A DNA stretch of 9,420 bases, taken from positions 1 to 9,420 of the forward strand of contig JBASCW010000080.1 in the NCBI GenBank assembly GCA_049651845.1, given 5' to 3'. The notes beneath the pieces are model-generated. The model saw only the letters and a program-made list of their open reading frames with translations. It had not been told where the DNA came from and ran no database searches. Position 1 is the first letter of the stretch. Every line of letters starts with the position of its first letter. Origin of the DNA: RBG-16-66-20 sp049651845 (GTDB taxonomy: Bacteria; Pseudomonadota; Gammaproteobacteria; Burkholderiales; SG8-39). Made by a program: the position numbers and the translations under genes. Of this stretch, positions 1 through 7,002 are shown piece by piece.

Positions 1-1863
1 CCGCAGAAGGCCGCGGCGGCGCCAGCGCCGGGTGCCGAGGCGCCCCCGCGGCGAGAAGCGCCGCTGCCCGCGCCGACGACGGTGCTGCGCGTGAGCGCGG
101 ACACTATCGACCACCTGATCAACGAGTCCGGCGAGGTGAGCATCGCGCGCTCGCGCATCGAGGCCGAGCTGCGCTCGGTCAAGCAGTCGATCGCGGACCT
201 GAACGAGAGCATCGCGCGCCTGCGCAACCAGCTGCGCGAGGTCGAGATCCAGGCCGACAGCCAGATGCGCGCGCGCATGTCGGAGCTGGAGGAGCGCAAG
301 GGCGAGTTCGACCCGCTCGAGTTCGACCGCTACACGCGGCTGCAGGAGCTTACGCGACTGATGGCCGAGAGCCTGCACGACGCCGAAACGATCCAGCAGT
401 CGCTGCGCAAGAGCCTCGGCGAGACCGAAGCGGTGCTCGCGCAGCAGTCGCGCACCACGCGCGACGTGCAGCAGGAGCTCATGCGCATGCGCGCGGTGCC
501 GTTCTCGATCCTCGACGAGCGGCTGTACCGCATCGTGCGCCAGACCACGCGCGAGCTCGGCAAACAGGCCGAGCTGCACATCGAGGGCAGCCAGGTCGAG
601 CTCGACCGCGGCGTCATGGACCGCATCGGCGCGCCGCTCGAGCACATGCTGCGCAACGCGCTCGCACACGGCATCGAGACGCCGGCCGAGCGCGCCGCGG
701 CGGGCAAGCCGGAGTCCGGCCGCATCTCGATCGGCCTGCGCCAGGAAGGCAACGAGATCGCGCTGGTGGTCAGCGACGACGGCGCGGGCCTGGACCTGGA
801 GAGCCTGCGCCGCAAGGCCGAAGCCGCCGGCCTACTGCAGCCCGGGCAGGAAGCCGCGGCGGCGGACCTCGCTCAGCTGATCTTCGTGTCCGGTCTTTCC
901 ACCGCCGAGGCGCTGACCGAGCTCTCCGGGCGCGGCATCGGCATGGACGTGGTGAAGAGCGAGATCACCGCGGTCGGCGGCCGCATCGACATCGCCAGCG
1001 TGCCGGGGCAGAGTTGCGCGTTCACGGTCTACCTGCCGCTCACGCTCGCAGTGACGCAGGCGGTGGTGGTGCGCGCTGGCGGCAGCGTGCTCGCGGTGTC
1101 GGCCGCGATGGTCGAACAGGTGCTGCGTCTGAAGGCCGACGCGCTCGTCGAGCGCTACGCGGCGCAGGCGGTCGAGTTCCAGGGGCGGCGCTATCCGCTG
1201 CACAGCCTGGCGCAGCTGCTCGGCGCCGAGCCGCCGTCCGCGCAGACCTACAACGCTGTGCTGCTGCTGCGCAGCGGCCTGCAGCGCATCGCGCTGCACG
1301 TCGACGAACTGGTCGGCCACCAGGAAATCGTCGTCAAGAACATCGGACCGCAGCTCGCGCGCGTGCCAGGCGTGGCCGGCGCGACGGTGCTCGCCGACGG
1401 CAGCCCGGTGCTGATCGTGAATCCGGTGCAGCTCGCACAGCGCGCGCGCGGCGCCGCCGAGCGCATTGCGCTGCCGGCGGCCTCGACCGCGCCGGTGGTG
1501 ATGGTGGTGGATGACTCGCTCACGGTGCGCAAGATCACCGCGCGGCTGCTGGAGCGCGAAGGCTACCGGGTGCTCACCGCCAAGGACGGCCTGGATGCGC
1601 TCGCGCAGATGGCCGACGCGCTGCCCGACGTGATGCTGGTGGACATCGAGATGCCGCGCATGGACGGCTTCGACCTCACGCGCAACCTGCGCGCCGACCC
1701 GCGCACGCATGCGCTGCCGATCATCATGATTTCCTCGCGCACCGCCGAAAAGCACCGCAGCCAGGCGGCCGAACTCGGCGTCAACGTGTTCTTCGGCAAG
1801 CCCTACCCGGAATCCGAGCTGCTGCAGCACGTCGCCGGGTACGTCGAGGCCGGTCGTAGGTGA
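1..1863 (+). CDS. ChpA/PilL-like CheA hybrid histidine kinase with C-terminal receiver (5' partial)
   Basis: This is the C-terminal part of a large chemotaxis-type hybrid kinase. The frame is open from base 1, so the GTG at 82 is probably not the start. The 27 codons before it encode an Ala/Pro-rich linker of the sort that joins upstream Hpt domains to the kinase core. Numbering from 82: a long helical dimerisation region (about 5-140), then a CheA ATPase domain with N-box HMLRNALAHG (N192), G1 DDGAG (232-236) and G2 GRGIGMD (283-289). A CheW-like domain follows (about 320-455). The receiver (about 472-590) has acidic pair D477/D478, phospho-acceptor D521, S551/S552 and K573. In known Chp systems such kinases take signals from a PilJ-like receptor and control type IV pilus twitching and surface responses. 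The phosphorylated Hpt histidines lie outside the window. The family assignment is firm; the pilus role is inferred, because no pil gene is visible. Confidence 0.9.
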   Translation, partial: PQKAAAAPAPGAEAPPRREAPLPAPTTVLRVSADTIDHLINESGEVSIARSRIEAELRSVKQSIADLNESIARLRNQLREVEIQADSQMRARMSELEERKGEFDPLEFDRYTRLQELTRLMAESLHDAETIQQSLRKSLGETEAVLAQQSRTTRDVQQELMRMRAVPFSILDERLYRIVRQTTRELGKQAELHIEGSQVELDRGVMDRIGAPLEHMLRNALAHGIETPAERAAAGKPESGRISIGLRQEGNEIALVVSDDGAGLDLESLRRKAEAAGLLQPGQEAAAADLAQLIFVSGLSTAEALTELSGRGIGMDVVKSEITAVGGRIDIASVPGQSCAFTVYLPLTLAVTQAVVVRAGGSVLAVSAAMVEQVLRLKADALVERYAAQAVEFQGRRYPLHSLAQLLGAEPPSAQTYNAVLLLRSGLQRIALHVDELVGHQEIVVKNIGPQLARVPGVAGATVLADGSPVLIVNPVQLAQRARGAAERIALPAASTAPVVMVVDDSLTVRKITARLLEREGYRVLTAKDGLDALAQMADALPDVMLVDIEMPRMDGFDLTRNLRADPRTHALPIIMISSRTAEKHRSQAAELGVNVFFGKPYPESELLQHVAGYVEAGRR

Positions 1864-3188
1864 AGCCTGCGGTGATGACGCGCCATCCTGCGGACCCGCG
1901 CTTCGCTGCCGGGGCGCGCATCGGCAAGTACGCGATCCAGCGCGAGATCGGCGGCGGCGCCACCAGCCGCGTGTTCCTCGTGCGCGATCCGTTCGGCGAC
2001 CGCGACGTGGCGATCAAGGTGTTCCATTTCGATCGCAGCGCCGACCCCGAGAGCGAGCGCATGACGCACAAGGCCTTTCTCGCCGAGGCCTCGCTCGCGG
2101 GCAAGATGAACCACCCGCACATCGTCGAGATCCTCGACGCGGCGACCGAGCCCGACTACAGCTACGTCGTCATGGAGTACGTGGCGGGCAGGACGCTGGA
2201 CGCGCATTCGAGCGTCAGCGCGCTGCTGCCCCTCGGCAAGGTCGTGGAGATCGTCTTCAAGTGCATCCGCGCGCTCGAGTACGCGTTCCAGCACGGCGTG
2301 ATCCACCGCGACATCAAGCCTGCCAACATCATGCTGTCGGCCTCCGGCGAGACCAAGGTGAGCGATTTCGGCGCCTCGTTCCAGCAGCACTTCGCGCACG
2401 ACACCACGCAGATCAGCGGCGTCGGCTCGCCGGGCTACATGTCGCCCGAGCAGATCCGCATCGCGCCGCTCACCCACCAGACCGACATCTACTCGCTCGG
2501 TGTCACCATGTATCGCCTCCTCACGGGCCGGCTGCCGTTCCAGGCCGCGACGCAGGAGGCGCTGTTCTACGCGATCCTGCACACCGAGCCGCCGCGGCCG
2601 GTCATGCTGCGCCCGGAGCTGCCCGCGCTGCTCGACCGGATCGTCATGACGGCGATCCGCAAGGACCCCGCGCAGCGCTACCAGTCGTGGCTCGATTTCG
2701 GCAAGGACCTGTCGCAGGCTTTCGGCGCGCTGCGGCTGATCGGCGCCTCGCTGTCGGACTCGGAGAAGTTCAACGAGCTGCGGCAGATGGCGTTCCTGCA
2801 GGGCATGGGCGACGTCGCGCTCTGGGAAGTGGTGCGCATCGGCAGCTGGCGCAAGCTGCAGGCAGGCACGGTGATCATCCGCGAGGGCGACCACGGCGAC
2901 AGCTTCTACCTGCTGATCGCCGGCGAGGTCGACGTCACGCTTCAGGGCAAGCAGCTCAACACCATCCGGCCCGGGGGCTGCTTCGGCGAGATCCTCTACT
3001 TCGCCGACAGCGGCGAGCGGCGCACCACCACCATCACCGCGCGCAACGAGGTCACGGTGATCGAGATCAAGGCCGAGACGCTGCGCGCGGCCACCGACGC
3101 CTGCCAGGTCGGCTTCAACAAGGCCTTCATGCGCGTGCTGATCGAGCGTCTCACGCAGGCCAACCGCAGCCTGGCCGAGCGCGCCTAA
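1860..3188 (+). CDS. Ser/Thr protein kinase with C-terminal cyclic-nucleotide-binding domain
   Basis: A Hanks-type kinase domain fills about residues 22-290. It has a glycine loop (GGGATS, 31-36), ATP-binding K53 in VAIK, the catalytic loop HRDIKPAN (H149-D151), DFG (169-171), and GSPGYMSPEQ in the activation segment. A Crp-like cyclic-nucleotide-binding domain follows (about 315-435). Its phosphate-binding cassette begins FGE (375-377) and reaches an RRT motif at 387-389, one or two residues longer than the usual spacing. No membrane segment is apparent, so it is probably cytoplasmic. The first possible start, GTG 1860, overlaps the upstream kinase stop (GTGA). ATG 1875 has an AGGTGA about 11 bases before it and still leaves the whole kinase domain, so it may be the true start. 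The overlap implies co-transcription with the CheA-type kinase. The protein probably phosphorylates a partner in that pathway in response to a nucleotide or another ligand; the target is not visible here. Confidence 0.9.
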   Translation: MKPAVMTRHPADPRFAAGARIGKYAIQREIGGGATSRVFLVRDPFGDRDVAIKVFHFDRSADPESERMTHKAFLAEASLAGKMNHPHIVEILDAATEPDYSYVVMEYVAGRTLDAHSSVSALLPLGKVVEIVFKCIRALEYAFQHGVIHRDIKPANIMLSASGETKVSDFGASFQQHFAHDTTQISGVGSPGYMSPEQIRIAPLTHQTDIYSLGVTMYRLLTGRLPFQAATQEALFYAILHTEPPRPVMLRPELPALLDRIVMTAIRKDPAQRYQSWLDFGKDLSQAFGALRLIGASLSDSEKFNELRQMAFLQGMGDVALWEVVRIGSWRKLQAGTVIIREGDHGDSFYLLIAGEVDVTLQGKQLNTIRPGGCFGEILYFADSGERRTTTITARNEVTVIEIKAETLRAATDACQVGFNKAFMRVLIERLTQANRSLAERA

Positions 3189-3204
3189 CGGCCAGGCCCG
3201 GATC

Positions 3205-3221
3205 GTCCGGGATGGCCGGAC
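3205..3221. repeat. Small hairpin in the gap after the Ser/Thr kinase
   Basis: GTCCGG at 3205-3210 pairs with CCGGAC at 3216-3221 around a five-base loop. It lies 16 bases after the kinase stop and just before the larger palindrome at 3226-3245. There is no T-run after it. It may form part of a terminator or of the adjacent REP-like unit. Confidence 0.4.
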
Positions 3222-3225
3222 CGGC

Positions 3226-3245
3226 GTCCCCGCGTACGCGGGGAC
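3226..3245. repeat. Perfect 20-bp REP-like palindrome, possible mRNA-end hairpin
   Basis: The half-site GTCCCCGCGT (3226-3235) is followed directly by its exact reverse complement (3236-3245). It is the only striking palindrome in the 106-bp gap between the Ser/Thr kinase and the response regulator. Sequences of the form TCCCCGCG-N-CGCGGGGA are familiar dispersed extragenic palindromes in proteobacterial genomes. The downstream flank is ACCCAATTTGG rather than a T-run, so it is not a classic intrinsic terminator, but it could stabilise or end the upstream transcript. Confidence 0.6.
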
Positions 3246-3294
3246 CCAATTTGGCCTTTCGCAGCAATGCTCCCGGGTGTAACAATGCGGGGAG

Positions 3295-4026
3295 ATGGCC
3301 TACCGCGTGCTCGTCGTCGACGACCATCCGCTCATGCTGGAGATCATGCGCGCGGTCCTGGCGAGCGCGCTCGACACGCCGGACGTCCATTGCGCCACGG
3401 ATCTGGAGGAGGCCCTGGCGCATGCGCGCGGCGCGGGACCGCCCGACCTGGCCGTGCTCGACCTGGGATTGCCAGGGTGCGAGCGCATCGAGGCGCTCAG
3501 CCGCTTCCGCAAGGCCTTCCCGCAGGTGCCGGTTATCATTTTGTCCGCCACGGACGACGCGGACGTGGTGCATACCGCGTTGAACGCGGGCGCGCGGGGC
3601 TACCTGCCGAAGACTTCGACGCGCGAGGTGATGCAGGCGGCGCTGCGCCTCGTCGCCGCGGGCGGGACCTATGTGCCGCCCCAGGTGCTCGGCATCCGCG
3701 TCCACGGGCTGGCGCTCAGCGATCGCCAGCTGGAGGTGCTCCGTCGCATGGTCAAGGGCCTGCCCAACGGGCGGATTGCGAAGGACCTTGGGATCTCGCG
3801 CAATACCGTAAAGCAGCACGTGCGCGCTGTGTTTCACGCGCTCGGCGTTTCCAGCCCAGGAGCGCAGCGTTCTGGAAAAGGCGAAGCACGATCTGGCGGC
3901 AGCGCAGTCGACCAGGCTGAAGCTAGAGCAGGTGTTGCCGCACTACGTGGAACAGGAGAAGGCGTTCGAGAAGCTGACGAAGGACGGCTTTGCCGGCCGC
4001 ATCATGTACACGGACAAGCAGCGTGA
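3295..4026 (+). CDS. NarL/LuxR-type response regulator with its C-terminus replaced by out-of-frame sequence
   Basis: The receiver domain (residues 1-120) has D9/D10, phospho-acceptor D56 in AVLDLGLPG, S84 and K106 (GYLPKT). A LuxR-type helix-turn-helix follows (about 139-185: LSDRQLEVLR, RIAKDLGISRNTVKQHV). A NarL-type protein would normally have about 10-20 further residues after ALGVSS. Here similarity ends at about residue 187 (base 3855), and the frame runs 56 codons through sequence whose true reading frame encodes a HlyD-type protein. The product is thus a truncated regulator with an unrelated tail. ATG 3295 is the first start after an in-frame TAA at 3280. GGGGAG lies immediately before it, too close for a normal ribosome site. 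Its position after the two kinases suggests it belonged to their signalling pathway. DNA binding may survive because the recognition helix is intact. Confidence 0.8.
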   Translation: MAYRVLVVDDHPLMLEIMRAVLASALDTPDVHCATDLEEALAHARGAGPPDLAVLDLGLPGCERIEALSRFRKAFPQVPVIILSATDDADVVHTALNAGARGYLPKTSTREVMQAALRLVAAGGTYVPPQVLGIRVHGLALSDRQLEVLRRMVKGLPNGRIAKDLGISRNTVKQHVRAVFHALGVSSPGAQRSGKGEARSGGSAVDQAEARAGVAALRGTGEGVREADEGRLCRPHHVHGQAA

Positions 4027-4729
4027 GCGAATCGAGAAGGAGCAGGACCTTCGCACTCAGGAATCCGCGATCCGCGCCAGCCAGGCGCTGATCGAGCAAT
4101 CCGAGCGCAGGATCGCGCAGATCACCGCCGATTACCGGCGCCAGCTTCAGACCGAGCGAATCGAGGCGGCTGCCCAGGCCGAGAAGGCGCGGCAGGAGCT
4201 TGCCAAGCACGAGCACAGGTTCGGTTTGCTGGAACTGCGCGCGCCCCAGCCCGGAGTGGTGAAGGACTTGGCGACCCACACTATCGGTACCGTGGCGTCG
4301 CCCGGCACCATCCTCATGACCCTGGTGCCCGAGGGCGACGACATGCTCGCCGAAGTCTGGGTATCGAACCAGGACGTGGGCTTCGTGCGGCCCGGCCAGG
4401 ATGTGAAGCTCAAGCTCGTCGCGTTCCAGTTCCAGAAGTACGGCATGGTGGAGGGCAAGGTGCGGCAGGTCAGCACCGACGCCACCGAGGCGCCTTCGCC
4501 CAATACGCGCTCCGACGCGCTCAGCGGGCGCGACCGGCCGATGGGCCCGCTCGCCTACCGCGCGCTCGTGGAGCTCAAGGCGCAGGAGCTGGTGACAGGC
4601 GAGGAGCGCTACCGCCTCGGGTCCGGGATGCAGGTGGCGGGCGAGATACACCTTGGCACGCGCAGCATTCTCGAGTACGTGCTTTCACCCGTGCAGAAGG
4701 CCTGGCACGAGGCAGGGCGGGAACGGTGA
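3857..4729 (+). pseudogene. HlyD-family type I secretion membrane-fusion protein, 5'-truncated remnant
   Basis: From about 3857 the frame encodes the central coiled coil of a HlyD-type adaptor (for example HYVEQEKAFEKL, then RIEKEQDL). The second half-motif of the lipoyl-like domain follows (LLELRAPQPGVVKDLATHT), then the beta-barrel (AEVWVSNQDVGFVRPGQ, LKLVAFQFQKYGM), and the normal family C-terminus ends near SPVQKAWHEAGRER. About 290 residues remain of a family usually some 400-480 long. The N-terminal cytoplasmic tail, inner-membrane helix and first half of the hairpin are missing. The frame is closed upstream by TAA at 3809-3811 and offers no start until GTG 3932, inside the coiled coil. 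Intact homologues connect an ABC exporter to a TolC-type channel; no ABC transporter gene is in the window. It is almost certainly non-functional as an adaptor. Confidence 0.8.
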
Positions 4730-4773
4730 GTGAGAACAGGGCCGGAGTCGATACCGATTGAGTCTGTCCTTCG

Positions 4774-5442
4774 TCATTCGGTCCTCTCGCTAAGACTATG
4801 TGAGGCGCGCCGGACATCCGGCAACTCGCGAACCGCTCTCGCTGCATGGACGAGGAGGCGCTTGGACTTCGCCGGCAACCTGGGGAGCTTGTCGAAGTAG
4901 GTCAGCGCCGTCAGCGCGACCTGGGGATTGAAGCCTCGGTACATCTGGCGCGCGATCGCCAAGCCCTTCGAGACGTCGACCTTCGCCTCGATCAGCGCGG
5001 CGAGGTCGTCGTAGTCCTTCCGCTCTTCGCGGTCGAGGATCGCCTTGAGCTTGGTCGCCATCAGGTCGTCCAGCGAGGCGACGCGCAATACGCGGTCATC
5101 GGTCAGCTCCGGTTCCCCGAAACGCCCGAAGCTGATCGTCGCGAAGAAGGCGACCTTGACCGGGTCCTGCATGCCCTTGGGCGCCACCGACAGGACGAGC
5201 GTGTCGGCGGATTCCTGCAGGACTTCGCCGGCGAGCGCGGGCATCGCCCGGTAGAGGGCTTCCTTGTCGAGCCCGCGCTCGGTGAAGAAATCGAAGTCCA
5301 CGGACGCGCGATGCCCGAGGCGCAGCGCGATCGCGGTTCCGCCGTAGAGCGTGAACCCGAGGTCCTTCGCCGGGGCGAGACCGGGCAGGAACGCGCGCTG
5401 CTCCTTCGACAGGATCGAGAGCGCGGGCTTGAAGGTCTTCAA
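4774..5442 (-). CDS. AbiEii/AbiGii-family nucleotidyltransferase, putative toxin
   Basis: The 222-residue protein has the AbiEii nucleotidyltransferase pattern: TLYGGTAIALRLGHR (GG at 34-35, R41, R45), then VDFDFF with the metal-binding pair D49/D51. A distal KLKAILDREERKDYDDL block (131-147) matches the family KL..L..R..RD..DL motif. TTG 5442 is chosen as start because it gives MKTFKP just before the conserved region and overlaps the upstream gene's stop as TTGA. The frame stays open further upstream, but that part is low-complexity shadow of the upstream gene. AbiEii proteins transfer nucleotides and, in characterised systems, act as toxins held in check by a paired antitoxin, protecting against phage or stabilising mobile DNA. 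The substrate cannot be read from sequence. The gene ends convergent to the HlyD remnant with a 44-bp gap. A non-toxic accessory nucleotidyltransferase is the main alternative. Confidence 0.82.
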   Translation of the reverse strand: MKTFKPALSILSKEQRAFLPGLAPAKDLGFTLYGGTAIALRLGHRASVDFDFFTERGLDKEALYRAMPALAGEVLQESADTLVLSVAPKGMQDPVKVAFFATISFGRFGEPELTDDRVLRVASLDDLMATKLKAILDREERKDYDDLAALIEAKVDVSKGLAIARQMYRGFNPQVALTALTYFDKLPRLPAKSKRLLVHAARAVRELPDVRRASHSLSERTE

Positions 5443-6008
5443 GCGAAGGAGCGCCCGGGCAGCGCGGGGACCTTGCCCGGCTTCGACAGGCCGAGCCGGT
5501 AGTGCCAGTATGTCCAGGGGCGCTCGCTGAAATGGCCGGGGCGCGCCTGCTTCAGGATGCGGCGCAGGTGGTCGTCTCCCAGCCTGTCCTCGACGTACCG
5601 GGCATCTTCGAACGTGCCCATGTTCATCACCTGGGCGACGAGACGGTCCTGGTCGTGAAGCGCCTCGGCCGGGTCCATCCACCAGAGATACTTGCGTGCC
5701 AACGTTCGCGCGAGGACCGGATCAAGCGCCCGCGCGCCGTGCCGGGCGAGCTTGCCCGCCATCGCATGCAGCTCCGGATAGAGCTCGTGCGACCGGTCGG
5801 CGACGAACATGCGTTGCCCGGAGCCGCCCTTCTCCGCGAGCAGCCCGGCCTCGAGGAATCGCTTCAGCTCCCGGTGGATGGCCCCGGAGCCGCCGCCGGT
5901 CCGGCGCAGGATTTCGGCATAGCTCAGCCCTTCGGCATCCGCCTCGGAAAAGAGGACGCGCATCAGCCGTTGCGTCGTCTTCGAAAACAGCACATCCGCC
6001 GGCGCCAT
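5439..6008 (-). CDS. Winged-helix protein paired with AbiEii, putative antitoxin and autorepressor
   Basis: The product has 189 residues. Residues 6-75 form a MarR/ArsR-like winged helix: LFSKTTQRLMRVLF, then YAEILRRTGGGSGAIHREL with the recognition helix near 40-50, and a wing ending QRMFVADRSHELYP. Residues about 105-175 form a separate small domain (KYLWWMDPAEAL, RLVAQVMNMGTFED, PWTYWHYRLGL). It resembles the short conserved domain often encoded next to AbiEii genes (DUF6922-like, from memory). Its stop TGA (5441-5439) overlaps the TTG start of the nucleotidyltransferase, which implies translational coupling. ATG 6008 is chosen because the winged helix starts right after it. An AT-richer promoter with direct repeats lies immediately upstream. 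Inference: the N-terminal domain represses the operon and the C-terminal domain neutralises the toxin. It is unlike a classical AbiEi in lacking that protein's long C-terminal region. Confidence 0.75.
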   Translation of the reverse strand: MAPADVLFSKTTQRLMRVLFSEADAEGLSYAEILRRTGGGSGAIHRELKRFLEAGLLAEKGGSGQRMFVADRSHELYPELHAMAGKLARHGARALDPVLARTLARKYLWWMDPAEALHDQDRLVAQVMNMGTFEDARYVEDRLGDDHLRRILKQARPGHFSERPWTYWHYRLGLSKPGKVPALPGRSFA

Positions 6009-6052
6009 CGGAGAAGTGTACCATATTGGGACAATAAAATCCCGATTTGGGA
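6009..6052 (-). promoter_or_regulatory. Promoter and operator-like repeats of the wHTH-AbiEii operon
   Basis: The 56-bp gap between hemH and the winged-helix gene is clearly more AT-rich than its surroundings. On the minus strand TGG-TACACT (6023-6015) looks like an extended -10 box. It ends six bases before ATG 6008, so the transcript would start at or next to the ATG, and no Shine-Dalgarno sequence is present. Read on the plus strand, TTGGGA occurs at 6026-6031 and again at 6047-6052, exactly 21 bp apart (two helical turns). The first copy sits in an ATTG-GGA-CAAT inverted repeat (6025-6035). A repressor on these sites would cover the -20 to -45 region, as expected for autoregulation. No convincing -35 box was found. 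Confidence 0.5.
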
Positions 6053-6064
6053 AAGAACGTACGC

Positions 6065-7002
6065 CTAGGCGGCAATCCTGCCGAGCGCCGCGATCCACTC
6101 CGGCGATTCGTTCAGGCAGGGCAGCAGGTGGAACTCCTTGCCGCCGGCGTCGAGAAACGACTTCTTGCCCTCGATGCCGATTTCCTCGAGGGTTTCCAGG
6201 CAATCCGAAACGAAGCCCGGACAGAAGACATCCACGCGCTTCGCACCCTCTTTTGCGAGCGAGACCAGCGTCGGCGCGGTGTAGGGCTGCAGCCACTTGG
6301 CGGCGCCGAAGCGCGACTGGAACGTCACGCGGTAATCGGCGGGCGCGAGCTTGAGAACCCCAGCGAGGATCTTGGCGGTCGCGAGGCACTGCTTCTGGTA
6401 GGGATCGCCCCGGTCGACCGCGCGCTGCGGCAGACCGTGGAAGCTCATCACCAGGTGCGCCTTGCCGTGCGCGGTCCAGTGCCGCTGCACCAGCGCGGCG
6501 AGTGCGGCGATGTAGGCCGGATGGTCGTGGAACTGCTCGATCAACTTCGTGCCGGGCGGCAGCTCGTCGCGCACGCTCTCGGTCGTGCTCCTGGAGAACT
6601 GCGGATAGAGCGGGAGCACCGCGATTTCGCCGCATTCCGAAAGCTGCTTGAGGCCCTGCCGGATCGACGGGGATCCGTAGCGCATTCCCCAGGCGACCTG
6701 AATCGATCGCTCAGAAAGCATCTTCTGCAGAAGGTGCGCCTGCAGGCGCGTGTGCACCGCGAGAGGCGAGCCCTCCTTGGCCCAGATCGCCGCGTACTTC
6801 TGAGCCGACTTCTTTGGTCTGGTTCTCAAAACGAAACCATAGAGGAGAGGCAGCCAAATCCAGCGCGGCAGCTCGACCACGCGCGGGTCGGCGAGGAACT
6901 CGGCGAGGTACTCGCGCACCGCGGCGGGCGTGGGCGCCGCCGGCGTGCCGAGGTTGACGAGGAGGATGCCTTTCAGGGACGAGGGAAAAACCGCGGGGTC
7001 AC
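6065..7002 (-). CDS. hemH: Ferrochelatase, heme biosynthesis; 5' end lacks a usable start in frame
   Basis: Ferrochelatase inserts ferrous iron into protoporphyrin IX to make heme. Motifs (numbered from GTG 6919): LRTRPKKSAQKYAAIW (31-46), GMRYGSPSI, LPLYPQFSRST (102-112), catalytic H161 in SFHGLPQRAVDRGDPY, and E242 in CPGFVSDCLETLEE. Conserved N-terminal sequence GILLVNLGTPAAPTPAAV is encoded upstream of GTG 6919 (6970-6917), so that codon is internal. The frame is open back to 7009, where a TGA (7012-7010) closes it, yet it contains no ATG, GTG or TTG before 6919. One additional base in the T5 run (minus strand, 6990-6986) would join it to GTG 7002, which overlaps the hrcA stop as GTGA. 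That would give an N-terminus MTPRFFPSSLKG and a normal length near 311 residues. The end given here, 7002, assumes that reading; formally the canonical frame begins at 6919. Confidence 0.85.

Noticed and set aside
1803..2894. Long minus-strand open frame opposite the Ser/Thr kinase (363 codons)
   Set aside because: Its composition is Arg/His/Leu-rich with no domain motif, and the plus-strand frame carries complete kinase motifs.
3226..3245. Possible type I-E-like CRISPR repeat (CCCCGCG...CGCGGGG core)
   Set aside because: Only one copy is present, there are no spacers, and no cas genes are in the window. The perfect dyad fits a REP-like palindrome better.
2261..3583. Plus-strand open frame of 440 codons overlapping the kinase and the regulator
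   Set aside because: It is a frame-shifted shadow rich in Arg, Ala, Pro and His, and it spans two real genes and the gap between them.
3932..4729. An intact short HlyD-like protein starting at GTG 3932
   Set aside because: The GTG lies within the conserved coiled coil, without a ribosome site, and the product would lack the membrane anchor and half of the hairpin; a truncated remnant is more likely.
4730..4773. Terminator between the convergent HlyD remnant and nucleotidyltransferase genes
   Set aside because: Only short direct repeats of GAGTC are visible; there is no stable stem followed by a T-run in either direction.
5502..6068. Plus-strand open frame of 188 codons opposite the winged-helix gene
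   Set aside because: The minus-strand frame has a coherent winged helix and the stop-start overlap; this frame shows no motif.
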